The notes under the pieces are model-generated. The model was not told the origin of the DNA. It saw only the letters and a program-made list of their open reading frames with translations, and searched no databases. A stretch of DNA of 64,000 nucleotides, taken from the NCBI GenBank assembly GCA_017562135.1, contig QEYB01001046.1, positions 2,046,001 to 2,110,000 of the forward strand. Direction: 5' to 3'. Positions 44,228 through 58,125 of the stretch are shown here, piece after piece. How positions within the stretch are numbered: position 1 is the stretch's first letter; each line of letters opens with the position of its first letter. The stretch comes from Dipylidium caninum. Lineage: Eukaryota > Platyhelminthes > Cestoda > Cyclophyllidea > Dipylidiidae. The position numbers and the translations under genes were made by a program.

Positions 44228-44909
44228 ATGGAACGCAAGTATGGACGGATAGGTTAATATTCGGGGTTAGACGGGCTCAATTTGCAGTGAACCAGGCCTC
44301 GGTAATAAATATCCCCCAATTAACGCTAACGAATTTACTTACTTTCCTACAGTTCATGAATTCAAGATGTGCCTTGGTCATAACTCAAAATATTCAAAGG
44401 TAAAATCGACTACAAATAGCCTACCTCACAAATGAGCGTCTAACGCACCATCCTGCTTTGACGAAATTACTTACACGAGTTACAGCCATTTATGTCACAA
44501 TAAAAAGGCATAACAGGTGCAATGGCCATAGTTTGCCTAAAAAGCCCTTGCAATAAGCTAATACAATGTTATGTTATCATTCTTCGCAATACATTGGATT
44601 AGGAAAAGGAAATTTATTACCATATCTCATGCAAAATATGGTAGGGCAAGAAAACGTCTAAAACATGACGAACGACATAGTAGGGCAAAAAGTTTACTTC
44701 TCAACCCTATTCACCTGAGAACAAGCTGTAGTACTGTTCAATGGGAATACAGCTACCTTGTAGCTCTGTGCTCTATATCAATACCGCATCCATGGACATT
44801 TAGGATAACACGAGGAACCCTCTAAAACAATTTACGTAATTTAGTCTTAAATGGTTGTCAGTTAGACCTTCAAATTTAATGTTTTATTCTAACAAGCTGT
44901 TATCTGTAG
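44228..44909. other. Upstream region of L18, no gene seen
   Basis: This stretch should contain the L18 promoter. I see no coding exon with recognisable homology and no repeat. Confidence 0.5.
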
Positions 44910-45214
44910 GGAACCGAAACCCAATAAAAGATACTTCTAACAAAGAAACATCTAATAACTTATGCAAAAGTGTCTGGTCCACTCCGTCCTTCGAGGACAC
45001 CGATCTTCCGAAATTGCAATCGCAAACTGATAATCTGCAATGCCGTAAGAGAATCAGCTTCGTAATTGCACAATTGAAAATTAATTCTCTACACTGCCGA
45101 AATTTGGAGTCCATGCGTGTTAAAATAGCTCTATGTGAAATTTTAAAAAGAAGTGAAACATCTTCAATGGTCTCATCGGGTCACCTAAGATATGCGCGCC
45201 AGGTCAACGGTTAG
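44910..45214 (+). CDS. Unrecognised candidate exon
   Basis: I do not recognise this. After a TTATCTGTAG acceptor-like site at 44909, a frame of about 100 codons stays open in AT-rich DNA. It is polar, rich in Ser, Asn, Lys and Asp at first (NPIKDTSNKETSNN), then KRISFVIAQLKINSL and RVKIALCEILKRS, which could form helices. It ends with a stop at 45212-45214, or at a weak CAG|GTCAAC donor at 45202. An uninterrupted stretch this long is less expected by chance here than in the GC-rich right end. No partner exon or family was found. Confidence 0.3.
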
Positions 45215-45922
45215 AACTATCGACGTAAGACAAAGGGTCAAGAGGCCCAACTGCCCCGAAAACCGAGCCCCAAGTAATGTGCATCAAGATCAAAACGTCA
45301 TCGGTCGAAATCAAAGTACAACATGAAATCGGGCTTGTCCTCTAGCATTAAATTTTCAAATTTACTGGACTTTTACTTAGGGCCTTGGCAACCTGCCACG
45401 TAGCCGCTCGATACGTGAGAAATTTAATAGTATCGTTTCGTTTTACTGGGATGTAAAGCGCACATGTAATGAAATTATCCTCCTGTTAAGGACAATAAAT
45501 TATCACTTCGCTCTAACTCACGTTACCCACTCCTTAGGTCAGTATTATTAACATATTTACCAACAAGCCGTCATTATCTAAGAAGGAAAGAACTACTTTC
45601 ACAAGTTGAGGAAAACAGGCGTATTTACGGACGGAAGAGATAAGAGTGCCTCCACTAGATCATTTTGACTTCTCATGCAAAGGAGATTAATGAAATCATT
45701 GCAAAGTGAAAAGACACGAAGCGATGGCACTCTTTCGTATGAATGGAGAATCGGATGAGGATTGCAATCCCATCCTACAGACCGCCTCGAGTGATGCTGC
45801 GCTCGTAAGGATGCGAGGAGAAGCAGAATCAGAGTCCCCATGTAATAAATAAACTAGTCAAAACAGTCGCGGTTATGCTTCTGTTAGTGCACCTATAAGG
45901 TGGTTTTCACTGATACAAAAGT

Positions 45923-46300
45923 ATGAGAATCATGGATTTCTTCCATCATATTCAGTTATGTCAAAAAATCACTATTGACAGAACCAAAATTCATGGAACC
46001 TTCCTCATCGCACGCGCTGATTGCCCGATTTTCTCTGACAATTTTACTACCGTTAGGGATGATCTGAGCCAATCGCTACATGGTATGTATGAGGTACCGA
46101 CTTCATTCCTCGTCGCCGTCTTCAGCGTCGCTCCCGTCTGTTGTGTTTGGAGCACCACCTTCGTAGACGTCACAATATCAGGTGGACCGGATGGTGCCCT
46201 TTCAAACATTCTCGAAGTCGGTGATCTGGCCGTATTAAATGCGAACGCCTATTTTGGGGGAGCGAAACGTATCATCTTTCGAGTAGGACGCCCAGTTTAA
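45923..46300 (+). CDS. Unrecognised 125-codon open frame
   Basis: I do not recognise this. The frame starts at an ATG, reads KITIDRTKIHGTFLIARADC, then a hydrophobic stretch SFLVAVFSVAPVCCVW and ends KRIIFRVGRPV. The opposite strand over 45991-46209 is also open for 72 codons, and a third frame there ends in an acidic GSDAEDGDEE. Because three frames look plausible, the true coding strand, if any, is undecided. Confidence 0.25.
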   Translation: MRIMDFFHHIQLCQKITIDRTKIHGTFLIARADCPIFSDNFTTVRDDLSQSLHGMYEVPTSFLVAVFSVAPVCCVWSTTFVDVTISGGPDGALSNILEVGDLAVLNANAYFGGAKRIIFRVGRPV

Positions 46301-49034
46301 AATTATTAGTTAGCACAAAAAGATTTGCAGGTACGCAAAATTCGCCAGTTCTCCTCGGTGCACTGCACAAATAGGAGGTGCTTTTTTTTCCGTCGTAATC
46401 AGAAAAAGCCTCACAGACCTAATCCGTTCGTGGTCCCTCTGCTCCCAATTCATCATCTCCCTCGTTAGCGTTTTTTTGCAGGAAAACGGTACTTTCTATC
46501 GTAAAGAACACTATCATTTCTCGCCTTTCTTTTGTACAAAAACTGTTCTTCAATTTTCTTGCCCCTGTACAATACAAGAATTTGCTGTTGTTAGGTTTAC
46601 GGGATTATAAAACAGAATAGTTTTGTTCAGCATAAAGTACGCAACATGTCTTCATGTCACTAATGTCGCGTATTTAGAAGTGAAAATCACAGACCCAATT
46701 GCGTTTACCCTCGCGTTCTGCCCATTAATCTAACCCTAATGAATTTCTTCTTCGATGCTCACTTTAGTTACCGCGAAAAGGCCAGAATGGTGTGGAGAAT
46801 TGCTCTATTAACTGCACCCATGGGCGGCTACGTCGCCTCCTGCCTGCGGCTACTTAGTTTTACTTGTATTAACCTTGCAAAGTTGTTGTCTAACTGGACG
46901 CATTACGCAAAGGCGACATGAAGGGTGAAATGGATTGTGGACACACTTCTGAGGAAAGTAGGAAAATCTGCGGGGGAATATGGTGTCCAGACCGACTTGG
47001 CACCCAGAACACGTCGCTTGCGGAACACTCCAATGGAATGCACACAACTCGGCTAGCGTGAACAGGAAACATTGCGCCGTAGTCCAACTACCTTGACGGT
47101 GATTTCCAGTAGATTTGGGGGGTAAAAGTCTATCATTATCGACGCATTTTCAGCAAAGAATGACGCGGTGGTGGACAGGCGGTCGTCAAATGTCACATTT
47201 TCCCATTCCTGTGTGCTTCTCCCTAGGGAGTCTCATTTCTTCTCCTTGCTTTTTCCTTTCCCTCATCCCGAAAACGGCGACTCTGAGGGAGATAGAGTCA
47301 AGGCCCGCTTGATCCATCCATCATCACAGTCACCACTTTCTGTTGCTGGGGATAAGGCGAAAATACCTTAAGCAGTGCTCTGACTGCAGTAGCCTGCAAC
47401 ACATCAGACGGGAGTAGCTGAGACACCAAACCCTCTAGTGGAGTTGGCAAGAGCAAGTGGAGTGGAGGAGAACCAGATATTACGTGCAAATTGCGTTCGA
47501 GTCAGGCGCTGAAGACAATTTTCTGTAGGCACTCTGTCAAGTTCTGACCATGAAGAACGTGTGGATGCGTGCGCCACAGCATAAACACCGACGTATCTTT
47601 GCCGACCATTACGGCACATGTGCGGGGTGCTCGGCTACAGGCTTGAGGGACTCGTGGGAGAGAACGCATCTCACATAGCTGAGCGTTGATTGTCATTCTG
47701 GGAGGAGAGAATGAGCGATCGTGTTTGCGCAGATGAAAGTCACATAAATTGGCTCTCCTGGGAGATCAGACCCGCTGTCCAACATGGCCACCTTGAAAAA
47801 TTGATGACCTCGAAATAACCCCTAGGCAATTGACCTCATTCCTGAAATTGCTTTATGCTCCTGACGATGATAGCGGTTTGAGGACTGACTTGTACCTCAT
47901 TAAATAACTGAGCCGCTCCCCTGACACCACTCTTCTCCAACGGCGTCCTCGCCATCCACCCACGCATCTCCATAGAGTAAAATTGTTATTCACCTGCTAG
48001 TTTCCAACCGAAGTGTCGCCGACACTCTCCAATCCAGTCACTAGGCGATAATGGGCACAATGTGACTGTTTCCTGTATCACCGCCCGTTTAAGCTGCCAC
48101 TTTCTGACTCTGTGACGGTGGAGAGAGGAAAAGGACAGGATGTTAGCGTCAAGGGGCGCTTTATGATGATTGTGTGTCTAGGGTCGGAAAGTGAGGGGCC
48201 TTTGAAGAACTATTAGAAAAGCTGTCAGGGCAACTTATTTATTCACAAGAAGATAAAGGTGAAGAATCTCAATTCCTTGTTGTTGCAATAAAGGGACAAC
48301 TTGATGAAAATTCTGAGCCCTTTTTGATGTGCACCGCGGATGGTTATTATCAGTCAAGGGCATTAAAAGTAGCTCAGCAAGAATGATTGCGAAAGAAAAG
48401 TCACCTTAGACAGGTTTGGGCCTGCCCGTGCTGCCACAGACAGCGTCGCAGAGCGTATCGACTGCGTGCGACTGTGGAGAGGTTGACAATCTCGTCGCCC
48501 CGAGAACCAGCCTCTAATCACCACAGAGACTCATCACCTCTGTCGCTCAGTTTTCGCCTACCGACGGCGCCCCTTGTCCGACGGACGAACACCATGCGAG
48601 GAGAAGAGGGGTGGATGGGGTTCGCAGAATGAAAACCTCCCTAGGGTGATGAAGACGACTGAAAAGCTTCGTAGCACACAGTTAGACGTCGAGTGTGGAG
48701 CTCTAAAAGCCCTGAATAAGGCTCTGCTGCATAAAACAGGGCTATCGCAACGAAATGGACACTTTTAACATGTCCCCTACGACGTCTCCGTCGCCACGCG
48801 CTACTATTGCTGTAGAACGAAGAGGAGGAGGAGGTAAAAACGAGGGTAAGACCCAAGTAGCCTTATAACCTGTCAACAGTTAGTCGAGCGGGTAGGCAAT
48901 CGGTGCGTGTGCGGCCTTTCATTAGAGAAGGCGAGGGGAAAGGCGGGAGGGTTGGGGAGATAATGACGGACTGACATCCCCTTGACATTTACGCGGGCAC
49001 GTACGTGTGCACCTGCCCACACGCACGCAAAAAG

Positions 49035-49055
49035 ACACACATACACACACACACA
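49035..49055. repeat. (CA)n microsatellite
   Basis: An ACACAC run interrupted once by AT, within CA-rich sequence starting near 49010. Confidence 0.85.
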
Positions 49056-49816
49056 ATTGTGAATGCGCGAGAGGAGACGGGTAAACTCAGAGTCGGAACC
49101 GTGCACACTCTTCGCTGAATGCTGAGGTCTGTAATCAGAACAACTCTGGACGCGTGGACGTTCTAACACCGTCGACGATGTTTTGGCGTCGTGGGCGGCC
49201 GGTCTGTCACCTGCCCTTCCCCATTCTCCTCACCACCCTCCCAGTGGCCTGGCTGGTGTCTGCCTTTTCCTGGCACCACCGGCCGTAATCTCGCGCTCGT
49301 GGTGGCTCGGGGCCGTGGGTCTGGAATACCGGCCCCGGGCTGCGCCATGAGGTGGGTGGAGGCGCGTGTGTACACGTAGGGTCAAGTGGATGTGTTCTTG
49401 TAAATAAGGCGAGAGAAGAGGTGGGCGAGTGATTAGAGGGCTCTGTGAGCGGAAAAGTTTTCAGCGACTTCTTAGGGAGACTTGGGGGAAGCTGCAGATA
49501 AAGCAAGCAGTAAATGAACCAAACGACGGAGAACATAGTTCACACCAAGAGGGAAAGCGTGCATGCGGCCACGAGTTAGCCTTTTCTAAAGAGCACTGTG
49601 TTGGCATTCCCATCAGCATTTGCTCCACTTTGTTCACACGAATCTCACGCTCCATAGATAGTTCAAAGTATGGCTCCTTCTCAGCCAGCGCCCAACCACC
49701 TTCTTCATGCCCTTGGTAAAGTCTGATTTATTGCTACTGTCATATCGCGATTTTGAGGAAAAGTGGAGAACTTCACCATCTTTTTGGAACTGATGTAACA
49801 GTAAAATGGTGCTTCC

Positions 49817-50134
49817 GTGGCAAAAGGACTATTCCGCTTGAAGGACACGGGCTGCCTTGGAGACCGCCGCAGCGCTGCCGTCTGGGACCGCTGGAGGGAG
49901 ATCCACTCGTCTGCACAGGTCAGTGCCGACTCTACCAACGTGCTGCCTTTGTGGAAACTGGAAAACGAGGCGGCGGTGCGTACTCACCGGTGTGAGAACG
50001 TGGTTAGCATAACTTCTGCCAGGGCCGCCTTTCACCACTCCGCGTACCCCTCAACGTCAACTGGTAGACGGAATTTTTTGGAAATTTTAAGCAAGAGAAG
50101 GACGATTTCTGTAAATTTTGGTCAAATCTTCTAA
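49817..50134 (+). CDS. Unrecognised candidate exon
   Basis: I do not recognise this. The frame opens at an ATG with MAKGLFRLKDTGCLGDRRSA and continues VWDRWREIHSSAQ, then LPLWKLENEAAVRTHR. It could end at a donor-like GTCAGT after SSAQ (49918-49920) or at GTGTGAG near 49992. The first 60 residues have a globular-looking composition; the rest is basic and less convincing. Another plus frame and the minus strand are open over part of it. Confidence 0.22.
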   Translation: MAKGLFRLKDTGCLGDRRSAAVWDRWREIHSSAQVSADSTNVLPLWKLENEAAVRTHRCENVVSITSARAAFHHSAYPSTSTGRRNFLEILSKRRTISVNFGQIF

Positions 50135-51154
50135 GTCAAACCACTACAAGTCGCATGACGAGGTTGCTGAATCATTAAATAAGGTTACTTTGTCATGATT
50201 AACAAATGTCCTGCAGACAAAGGGAGACACTGTATTCGATGAGTTTCACCGAATCTACCCATTAATTGTGGTGAAGGCAAGAGGCCACCGACCGGAGTGC
50301 CATGCGACAAATCTGTTAAACTCTATCAGTGAGTACCAAAAATCTCGTAATGCGGGAGAAGGGACAAGTGGCCTACGCGAAAGGCTGCACTGAGGGAGAA
50401 TGGGAACAAGGTGGGCAGCACGGCCGTGATCTGTTGGACTCACAAAATATACCAATCGGTCTAGAATTGTTTTAGAATTGGAAATAAGCGGTTAGTCATT
50501 TCTCAGTGCGTCTCAACTATCCTCGTCTCCCAACCTCGAGCCGATCCACCGGGACAAGGAGGAATTAGAGGTGGCGAAGGTGAATCAGGATACAGTTACG
50601 GAGAATAACTCTCAGGCAACACTAAAACAGATAGGCTAAACAACCTATTCACAAATTGCCTTCACTTTAGTCGGCCTTTCAAACCGACAAAAATGGGTGA
50701 GTCTCAAACCCCTCTGGCGCAACTCATAAGCGGCGAACAGGAAGCGCCAAGATGAGGTAGCAAGCAGAGGTCCGAGCGGTAGGGGAAGCAAAGTAGAAGG
50801 AGGAAAAAAAACGGACAAACGTTTGTTGTGGAGTTAAGGCAAGGCCTATTAAACAACAAATGGCCGCCCCAATTGTTCCGTTCCCTCTCTAGTGTCAATC
50901 CGAAAGTCATTGCCAGCGTTGGTAGCAGCAGCGGCTATAGGAGAGGACTTCAGAGAAGAGCGGCGAATTCGGGGTGGCCAAGACGCGCCTATATTCTTCC
51001 ACTCTCCCTCCCCATGGCGCTCTCTGCCTCACTCCCGTGCTCCGTGGCTGGAGTCAAGCAGCCGACAAGCTGCCTCCCTAACTGCCTTCCCTCTCCACCG
51101 ATAAAACGGGTTCTCCTGCGCCCTTTGCTGCTTCGGGGTGGGTTGATTTTAAAG

Positions 51155-51190
51155 CTCCTCTCTCTCTCCCTCCCTCTCTCTCTCTCTCTC
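51155..51190. repeat. (CT)n polypyrimidine microsatellite
   Basis: A CTCTCT run with two CCC interruptions. A shorter CT run follows at about 51201-51210. Confidence 0.9.
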
Positions 51191-51245
51191 GCTCGGGTTC
51201 CTCTCTCTCTTTGGGGAACGACTGTGCTACTCCTCCGCCGCCTCT

Positions 51246-51278
51246 TCCTCCTCCTCCTCCTCCTCCTCCTCCTCCTCC
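51246..51278. repeat. (TCC)11 microsatellite
   Basis: Eleven perfect TCC units just downstream of the CT tract. Together they make a strand-asymmetric pyrimidine block of about 125 bp. The plus-strand frame across it reads as a Leu-run, an artefact of the repeat. Confidence 0.93.
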
Positions 51279-54200
51279 GTTCCCCCTCGGCGCGGACGCG
51301 TGTGTGTCTGCGTGTATGTGTGTGTCTACGACCTGTGAGGTCTGCTCGGCACGAGAGGGACTGACTTCAAAATTATATTAGATTTAGTTCTGACCGAAAT
51401 AGAAATGTGCTTTGTGAATTCCCCCTCACCGGGTGCAAAAAACACATTCTGGTTATAATATCACAGAATCACCGAAATGACCTACAGCTGGTGCTTGCGA
51501 AAGCATGAGATGAAACTGTCGTAAGAGGGATTTCTTGCTCCGATTTGGAAATTATTACTCGCCCGCCTGGGGACGGCGTTCGAAGCTCACGCAGTCGACT
51601 GGACCACCGTCAGAAGGTTGAGAAACAGTAGGAATCTGCGACCTTGTGCCGCGGACATTTCCAGCGCTTCAGCGGTTTCTAGGGAAAACAAGAGAGAAGT
51701 AAGACCATCTAACTGTTGTTGGCAAGCAGACATCCATTATCTTTTCTTTCAGGCATTGGAGGCCATGGAAAGCGACAACCTTCGATGTGGCATTGCTGTG
51801 TTTCGCAATTCACCATTTGTGCAATCTCGCGCTCTTGAGCCGTACAGACACTAATATGACTACTGCGCAGTTGGTTGAAAAGAAAAGTTTCTCTCCTAGG
51901 TTTCAAATAATGTCTCCTGCAGCTCCGACCCACACAGCACCGTCGCCATCAGGCAGCACCTCCAGCAAAGAAGGTGGTCCAAGGAGAGGAGTTGAAGGCT
52001 CCATGTCCTTCCCCAAATCCGCGTTGCCAAAACGACCTCTGCAGCAGTCTCCACCTTTGACGTGCATCTTCGCCAGCTAAATCTTCGGAGAAGCGTTATC
52101 CTGTGCTACGGCCTTATGGAAATGGCCCTCTCCGCTTTATTGCGTTGACGGGAGCTATTAAAATTAAATTTGGACCCATAAAGTGGTTATAAGAACACCT
52201 CTAAAGCGGGATGGAAGACGAGCCCTCCAGACGAAAAATATTGCCTCTACCGCCCCGTCGATGGTAAACGGCAAGCGGCATCAAGTTGCACCATGAAGCG
52301 AAAACTGTAAAGACAGTTGTCTTTGAGTCCTCATTTTGACGCTTAATGGATGGATTTAGGTCGAGATAGGACAGAGTCGGCGACTTCGGCTGGTCGTGCA
52401 CGTCCTCCTCCACACGTGGACACTCATGTTTGGTGGGAACCCCACTTCGGAGGCATTTACACCCCCACTGCGGTGTCGATGGGCCTTTTAAGTCTCAGCT
52501 GCCTCCTGTGATTGAGCCACCCTCGTAGAGGTGGACTTCCACTACCGAGAATGCAGCACAACAGTGGGAACAATTTTGACGTTCTCTCTTTAACTGGTCC
52601 TTCGCTTCATTGCGCACAGAAGTCGTAAAAATTCTTAGCAGCGAACATTAATTGACTTTTCGAAGGAGGAAATAGTCTTTAGGGGGCTTCTTCGAGACTT
52701 TAGCGTCATGCACCTACCACAATCGTACACTTCAGAAGGGTAATGATCATTCCCTTAACAAGGAGCACCACAGCTGGGAACCCAGCTATTCGAGACTCTT
52801 ATACTCCTGGGAGGTTAATTTTTCAACCTCTGTTCCGTTGCCGAGGTCGTTCGTGGAAATGCGGTCGCGGAGCCAAAGAGACACTTCCACCATCGAAACT
52901 ATCCGCTGAATGGTCCAGCACTTGCACTGCCTCCGACAAGGTGGATTCAGCAAGAAACGCGCCAACCACCACGAAGTGTGGCGTTACCATGGGAGAATTT
53001 CTCTGGAACAACGCCAAAATCGGGTAGCGTCAAGGCATGAGGGCCGCTCCGGGGCAAGAGGATCCAACAGGAGAGGAAGGATGTTTTGCCCACTTTAGAG
53101 ACTGGAACAGTTAAATATACAATTTCTCTCGGAATTAGGAGGCAGGTCCGAACCCCCGCTACCTCCGCTATTGACGTCCCTCACGAATGGGTGAGATTAT
53201 GGCATATTCGGTGAAAACTGTTTCTTGCAGCATTTCTCGGCTGGGACTCACTCCGAGGTGTGGGAATGGGAGCCCAAGTCGTCCCACAGGAGCGGCATGT
53301 TGGGCCGCTGGGTGAGAGTCGAGCGGGGCAACAGACCGCATTGCCAACGCGTCACATTTTTGTTGCATCGACGGTGTGGGAGAAATTGCTTAATTTCGTC
53401 CAAGTGCATCGTTTGCCATAAATTCCAGGCTTATTGATACATAAAGTCGCTTCCTCCTTTTATTTTTACTTTACATGTTTGCACAAATTTTCGGGGTCAG
53501 GGCTCTCGAACACCGGCAGAACTTTTGGTTCATCCTCACGCTGTCATCTGGTCAACTGACTTGCTGCAGCCAGCTCCGTTCGGCCCGCCCCGCGTGGCTT
53601 GTGTTCCTCGTGGGGCGTGGAGTAGAATTTATACTCTGCTGCCAACCTCGGACGCTTTAATGAAGGCGCCTCGGTAATGACACTCCGAGGCGGTTCCGCA
53701 GTCACCTCCCCACACTCCCTCACTCATAGTTCTGTTACGCCAAATGTCAGAAGCAAGGGCGAATAACTGTAAAGAAAAACAAAAAGGCAACTCCCCATCT
53801 GCCTGAGGTCCTCCCTCGAGCTGACTTGATTCCTGGCCCCACTACGAAGGTTGACAACCCCTCCGCGTTTTTATTTAAACGCAGTAAGATGGGACAAAGT
53901 AGTTTACCGAGGAGGAGCATCTTCCTCCTTGGCAATTTCATTGAACGGACACCACGCACCTCATTGCGGACCAAAGAAGAGACTTGTCATGAGGCGACTC
54001 ATTTGTCAGATTTCTTCAACACCCCGCTAACTATCTCTCTCCTCTCCCCTCGTCCCTAAAGTCCGGAGGAAAGGGAGGGAAGAAATGGCGAATTACAGGT
54101 CATTATCCCTTCCAAAAATAGTTGCTCCCTATCTAAAGGGGGAATACACAGCCCTCAAGAAGCATGAGAACCTGGCCGCACACATAATAAAGCAGGTGGC

Positions 54201-57200
54201 ATCCCAGCAATTAGGAACGAGAGCGCCTGCACCATTGATGGAATACCTCTTTCGAGGATCTGTTTTTGTTTCGCAAAACTAGTCAAAACACTGCTGGCAG
54301 CTTTCCCGATCTCTCCAGCGCCCTCTCTCTCCGCCTTCCCCTCTACCTCTCCAGTGGTTTCCACACCGGGACGAGGAAAGGCGAAAGGCTACCCTGTTAA
54401 TTAAGGAAGACAGGTAGGGAGAAGGAATGAATGATGCCGGTGGCCTTTCCACACACGCATCCAGAGAGGGAAAATAAAAGCTGAGGGCATAATCAAGGCA
54501 TCGGGTCGAGGGGAGGAAGGGAGACTGCCGGGGGAATCGTTTGTGGGTGCGGGTGGGTGGACGTAAACGCGATTACACAGGTCCACATCTCTGGGAAATT
54601 TTAAAGCTACCATCCGCGCACTCCATCCTCGGCACCGCGGAGACCTCACGTTCCTCGCCCCGGCAAGTCATAATTCACTTATCGTTTCGCCGCCTCTCCA
54701 GGAGAGGAGGCGTAATGCATAATCGAATTGGTGGCGGAACGCCTTGGGTAGATGCGAGGAGGCGGACGGTTGGAAGCTACAGCAAATGCAGTTAAAGGCG
54801 GATCGTGATGCAGAGAGGGCAAAGGGTGCCTACAAGGTGTGTGTTTCTACAACGCTAATCCATTTAAACACAAAGCATGCAGAATCCACCCGCAACCTTC
54901 CTCTTTGTGTGCAAATTAATTTCGTCAAAAGCATTGTCCAATTCCTTTAAAGCATTGGGCATGATTTAAAAGTCCCCATCTGATGCTATCCTGCAAACAT
55001 GCAGGCTAAATCAACGCCTCTGTGGAAGATGTCAAATACTGTCGGGCACTTTTCTCACGGTAGACAGGCTCTCGTCGGACAACCCAAGGTCCTTTTGAAG
55101 CACTGACTGGGCTCTCCCCCACTACAACGCTACATGGTGCCCTGCTCCGTCTAGCCAACCTTGGCTGTCATGTGCCCTTAACTATTAAATCTTCCTCTTT
55201 CAAAGCCCACCTGGTTCCAAACGCAAATGTTTCCTCGGAGACCGATGAGATTTGCGGCAATATGACAGTTCTATTGGATAAATTTCAGAAGTCATCATTA
55301 CATCCTCGGAAATTCAGTTATGTTGACAACTGAAAGTCCTCAATTCACATCTACACCAGGACAAAGGAGCCTTCATCGGCCGTGGAGGTGCGCCACCAAC
55401 TTCTGCGAGCCCGGGGTGGTCCAGCTTGCTCCGTGTCCAGGAAACTGGACACACGCGGTAGTCCGGGGGCGTTGGGCTGTCGCGTCCACCCGCCCCCACC
55501 CCGCCCCCGCCTTCACCACCTTCCCCAGCCCCCTCGAGTCCCCGCGCGCCCCACACTTGACAGGTGTCGTCTGCGCGCACGCGCGCACCCAGGTGCCCGA
55601 GTGGCCGGCGTGTGCGCCCGGAAACGCACCTGCAGAGGCTTCTGGGCTGACGAGGAAAGGTGTTGGATAATTGGAATCGTTTGATTTTCTCATGAAAAGC
55701 ACCCTCGCAATCGAGTGTGTGCAACACAGCGTGTGAAAGCTTCCCCATTTTGTGTATCTGCGCCACAGCCTATTCCCATTTCCAAGCCTCCTCTCCTAAC
55801 ACGCCATGAATGAAATTGTTTTGCCTCCAAAAGAAGTGGGTTAAGCATCCTCGCAGACCACCCCTCGCGCCGGTGTGAGTCTCAGTCCCCACCGCCTGAG
55901 GCATCAAAGTTTCTTTCACCAGTCTCCCAAGACCCGAGGTCCTTTGCTCATTCATGCGAAAGCCAGTGCCCGCTGCGGTGGCAGTAGCAGTTGGCGGAGC
56001 ATCGCCTTTATGCATCACTTATTACTCTGCTTTCCCCTGCCCCCAAATTATTCAACATCTCGGCAGCTTTTTGCGTCTCCCTCGTCCCTGCCGAGATGAC
56101 GCTTTCGGCTGGAAATTAGCCGCCTCCCGCCTTTATGGAATGGCACTGAGTTTGCGTTTCAGCACATTGAAAGCCGGCCGGGGTTTGAGGTTACAAATGC
56201 GGTCTAAAAGAATTCCCCTCCTTTTCTCTTGTCCATTTTTAAAACAAATCGCCGGGACGGTAAGCGACATTACCAAGTCCCCTTTGTTAGAACACACTCT
56301 GCATGTCTGCCGCCAGCGAAGTAATGAGTCTGACGACTGCAGACTGCACAACTTCAGTGGCAAAAACCAATTCTCCCGTGTATGGTGTGTTTATCAACCG
56401 AATGGACAAACACTGCCACCGTTTAGGCCCTATTAATACGCAGACCCCCAGCGTCACATGTGCGTGACAGGTGCCCTTTTTTAGGGTTATGCCAATTGGG
56501 CCTGTTAAGTCGTGTCCGGGCCTCATTGGTCAAAGTGGCAACCGTAAACGAGACCGTAGAACGTCCTTTTGTGAAGCTACATAAATTCTGACGTTTCAAC
56601 TGGCATATCTTGGTAGAAGAACTACTGGCTGCGGCTTGTTGTGCCCCTGGTTGTTGACCCTCCAAGTGGCGAGGCGGTCTTGGCTGGTAAGGAGGTCCTC
56701 CACGAAGCCGCGCAAATGGAGCGTCTGTATCACAGCAGCCGATGTAACAAAACTATTGCAGCAGGGTTCTCCGTCGGACCACCCAGAGGGCAACAAGAAT
56801 CTCAAGACACTCTCACTCCACCTTGTTCGATGTGCCATGCTTGGTTGTGGCGAAGTCTCCCCCCGTCGCACCCGTCGTCTGGGTGAAGAACCGACACATG
56901 GGAAGCGGCAGATAAGGAAGAGGCGACTCCAAAATCCCTAAGTTTCATATCTTCCGAGTAACCTTTTGCAGGCTTCACAACGGGAAGCCTTGATACAAAA
57001 AGATCTGCCCAGGAAGCATGTGTTTCTGGAATGTCCCAGGTTCCCCCAGCCCCCTCGGAACAGTATGGAAAGCAGTCAACTTTTTGACCAATTGAATAAA
57101 CATCTCGGGCACCACCGTTGACATTCTCTCCTTCTTCCGTGAAGAAAAGAGCGGATGGTTCCGTTCCATTAATCGCCTAACCCACATTCTTGGGCATTTT

Positions 57201-58125
57201 GCGCCGTGGCCCGATTCATATAACTCGTTAACAACCGGCATGTCATAGGTAAACGGACCTGAACGGTTCTGGTGGTTCCATTCTCCCCATGACAGTCTAT
57301 CAGCCATAGCATTCTCACTTCCCAACGTAAATTGTAAAAACGCGTCAGAATGCAACGACAACTGCCATTTCGTTTCCATTAACTACATTAAACCCTTGGA
57401 AAGCCCAAAGGTGCTTCGAATAACTCGATCTCTTGGTGGGGTCATTCTCTCGTCCCTCCAATTTCGTGCTTTTCGACCTGAGGAAGAAACAGGAGTTTCT
57501 CCGTAGGCAACAAACGGCGCTCCCGGAAAGAGTCAGAGGCATTGAAGTGGGGACATTTCAGCCAGTTCCGACCGAAATAGACTATGGAAGGAGGCTTCGT
57601 GCCTCACTTTGGAGCACTTAATCCCGGGGATGAAACTTTAAATGAATAAAACCGTGGCTCGCCTGTTCCCTATTTTGTGCCCTGATTTCGTTAACACGCG
57701 AGCAGGTAGAGCTGAGGAGTGCAGGAAAAAGCTCCCAAGGCACGCGAGGGCAGGCGGGGAGAGGTGTTGGAGCACGAATCCCCCCTGCTGTGTCAGAGCT
57801 TGAAAGAGCGCGGGTATTTTCTTTCCCGACTTGCTGGTCTCCAACCGCTCGGCGTTCCCGTCTCTCCTCTCGTCCCATTTCTTTTTACTCCATGCTCGCT
57901 GAGCGAAGTTGTGGGAGAGGGAAAGGGCGAGGGAGAGTAAAGGGTCCGGGGAGCTGTTTTTTGTACTCCGCTCTCCTCCACGCACTCATCTGCCTGCCTG
58001 CCCGCCTGCCAGCCTGCCCGCCTCTGTATGCGTGTGATCGCGAACCATCGTGTTGTGTTGCGCTCAACTGCGATTCGCAAAATCCGAGCGGTTTTACTGG
58101 CAGAGGAATTCGAGCATTTCGAAGG

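Noticed and set aside
55954..56436. 160-codon plus-strand open frame
   Set aside because: Composition follows GC content, other frames are open in parallel, and no motif or splice context supports it.
56975..57379. 134-codon minus-strand frame containing GSENAMADRLSW, reminiscent of the ENxxADxLS end of retroelement RNase H
   Set aside because: No reverse transcriptase, integrase or terminal repeats lie around it, and the flanking residues do not fit. A chance motif is more likely.
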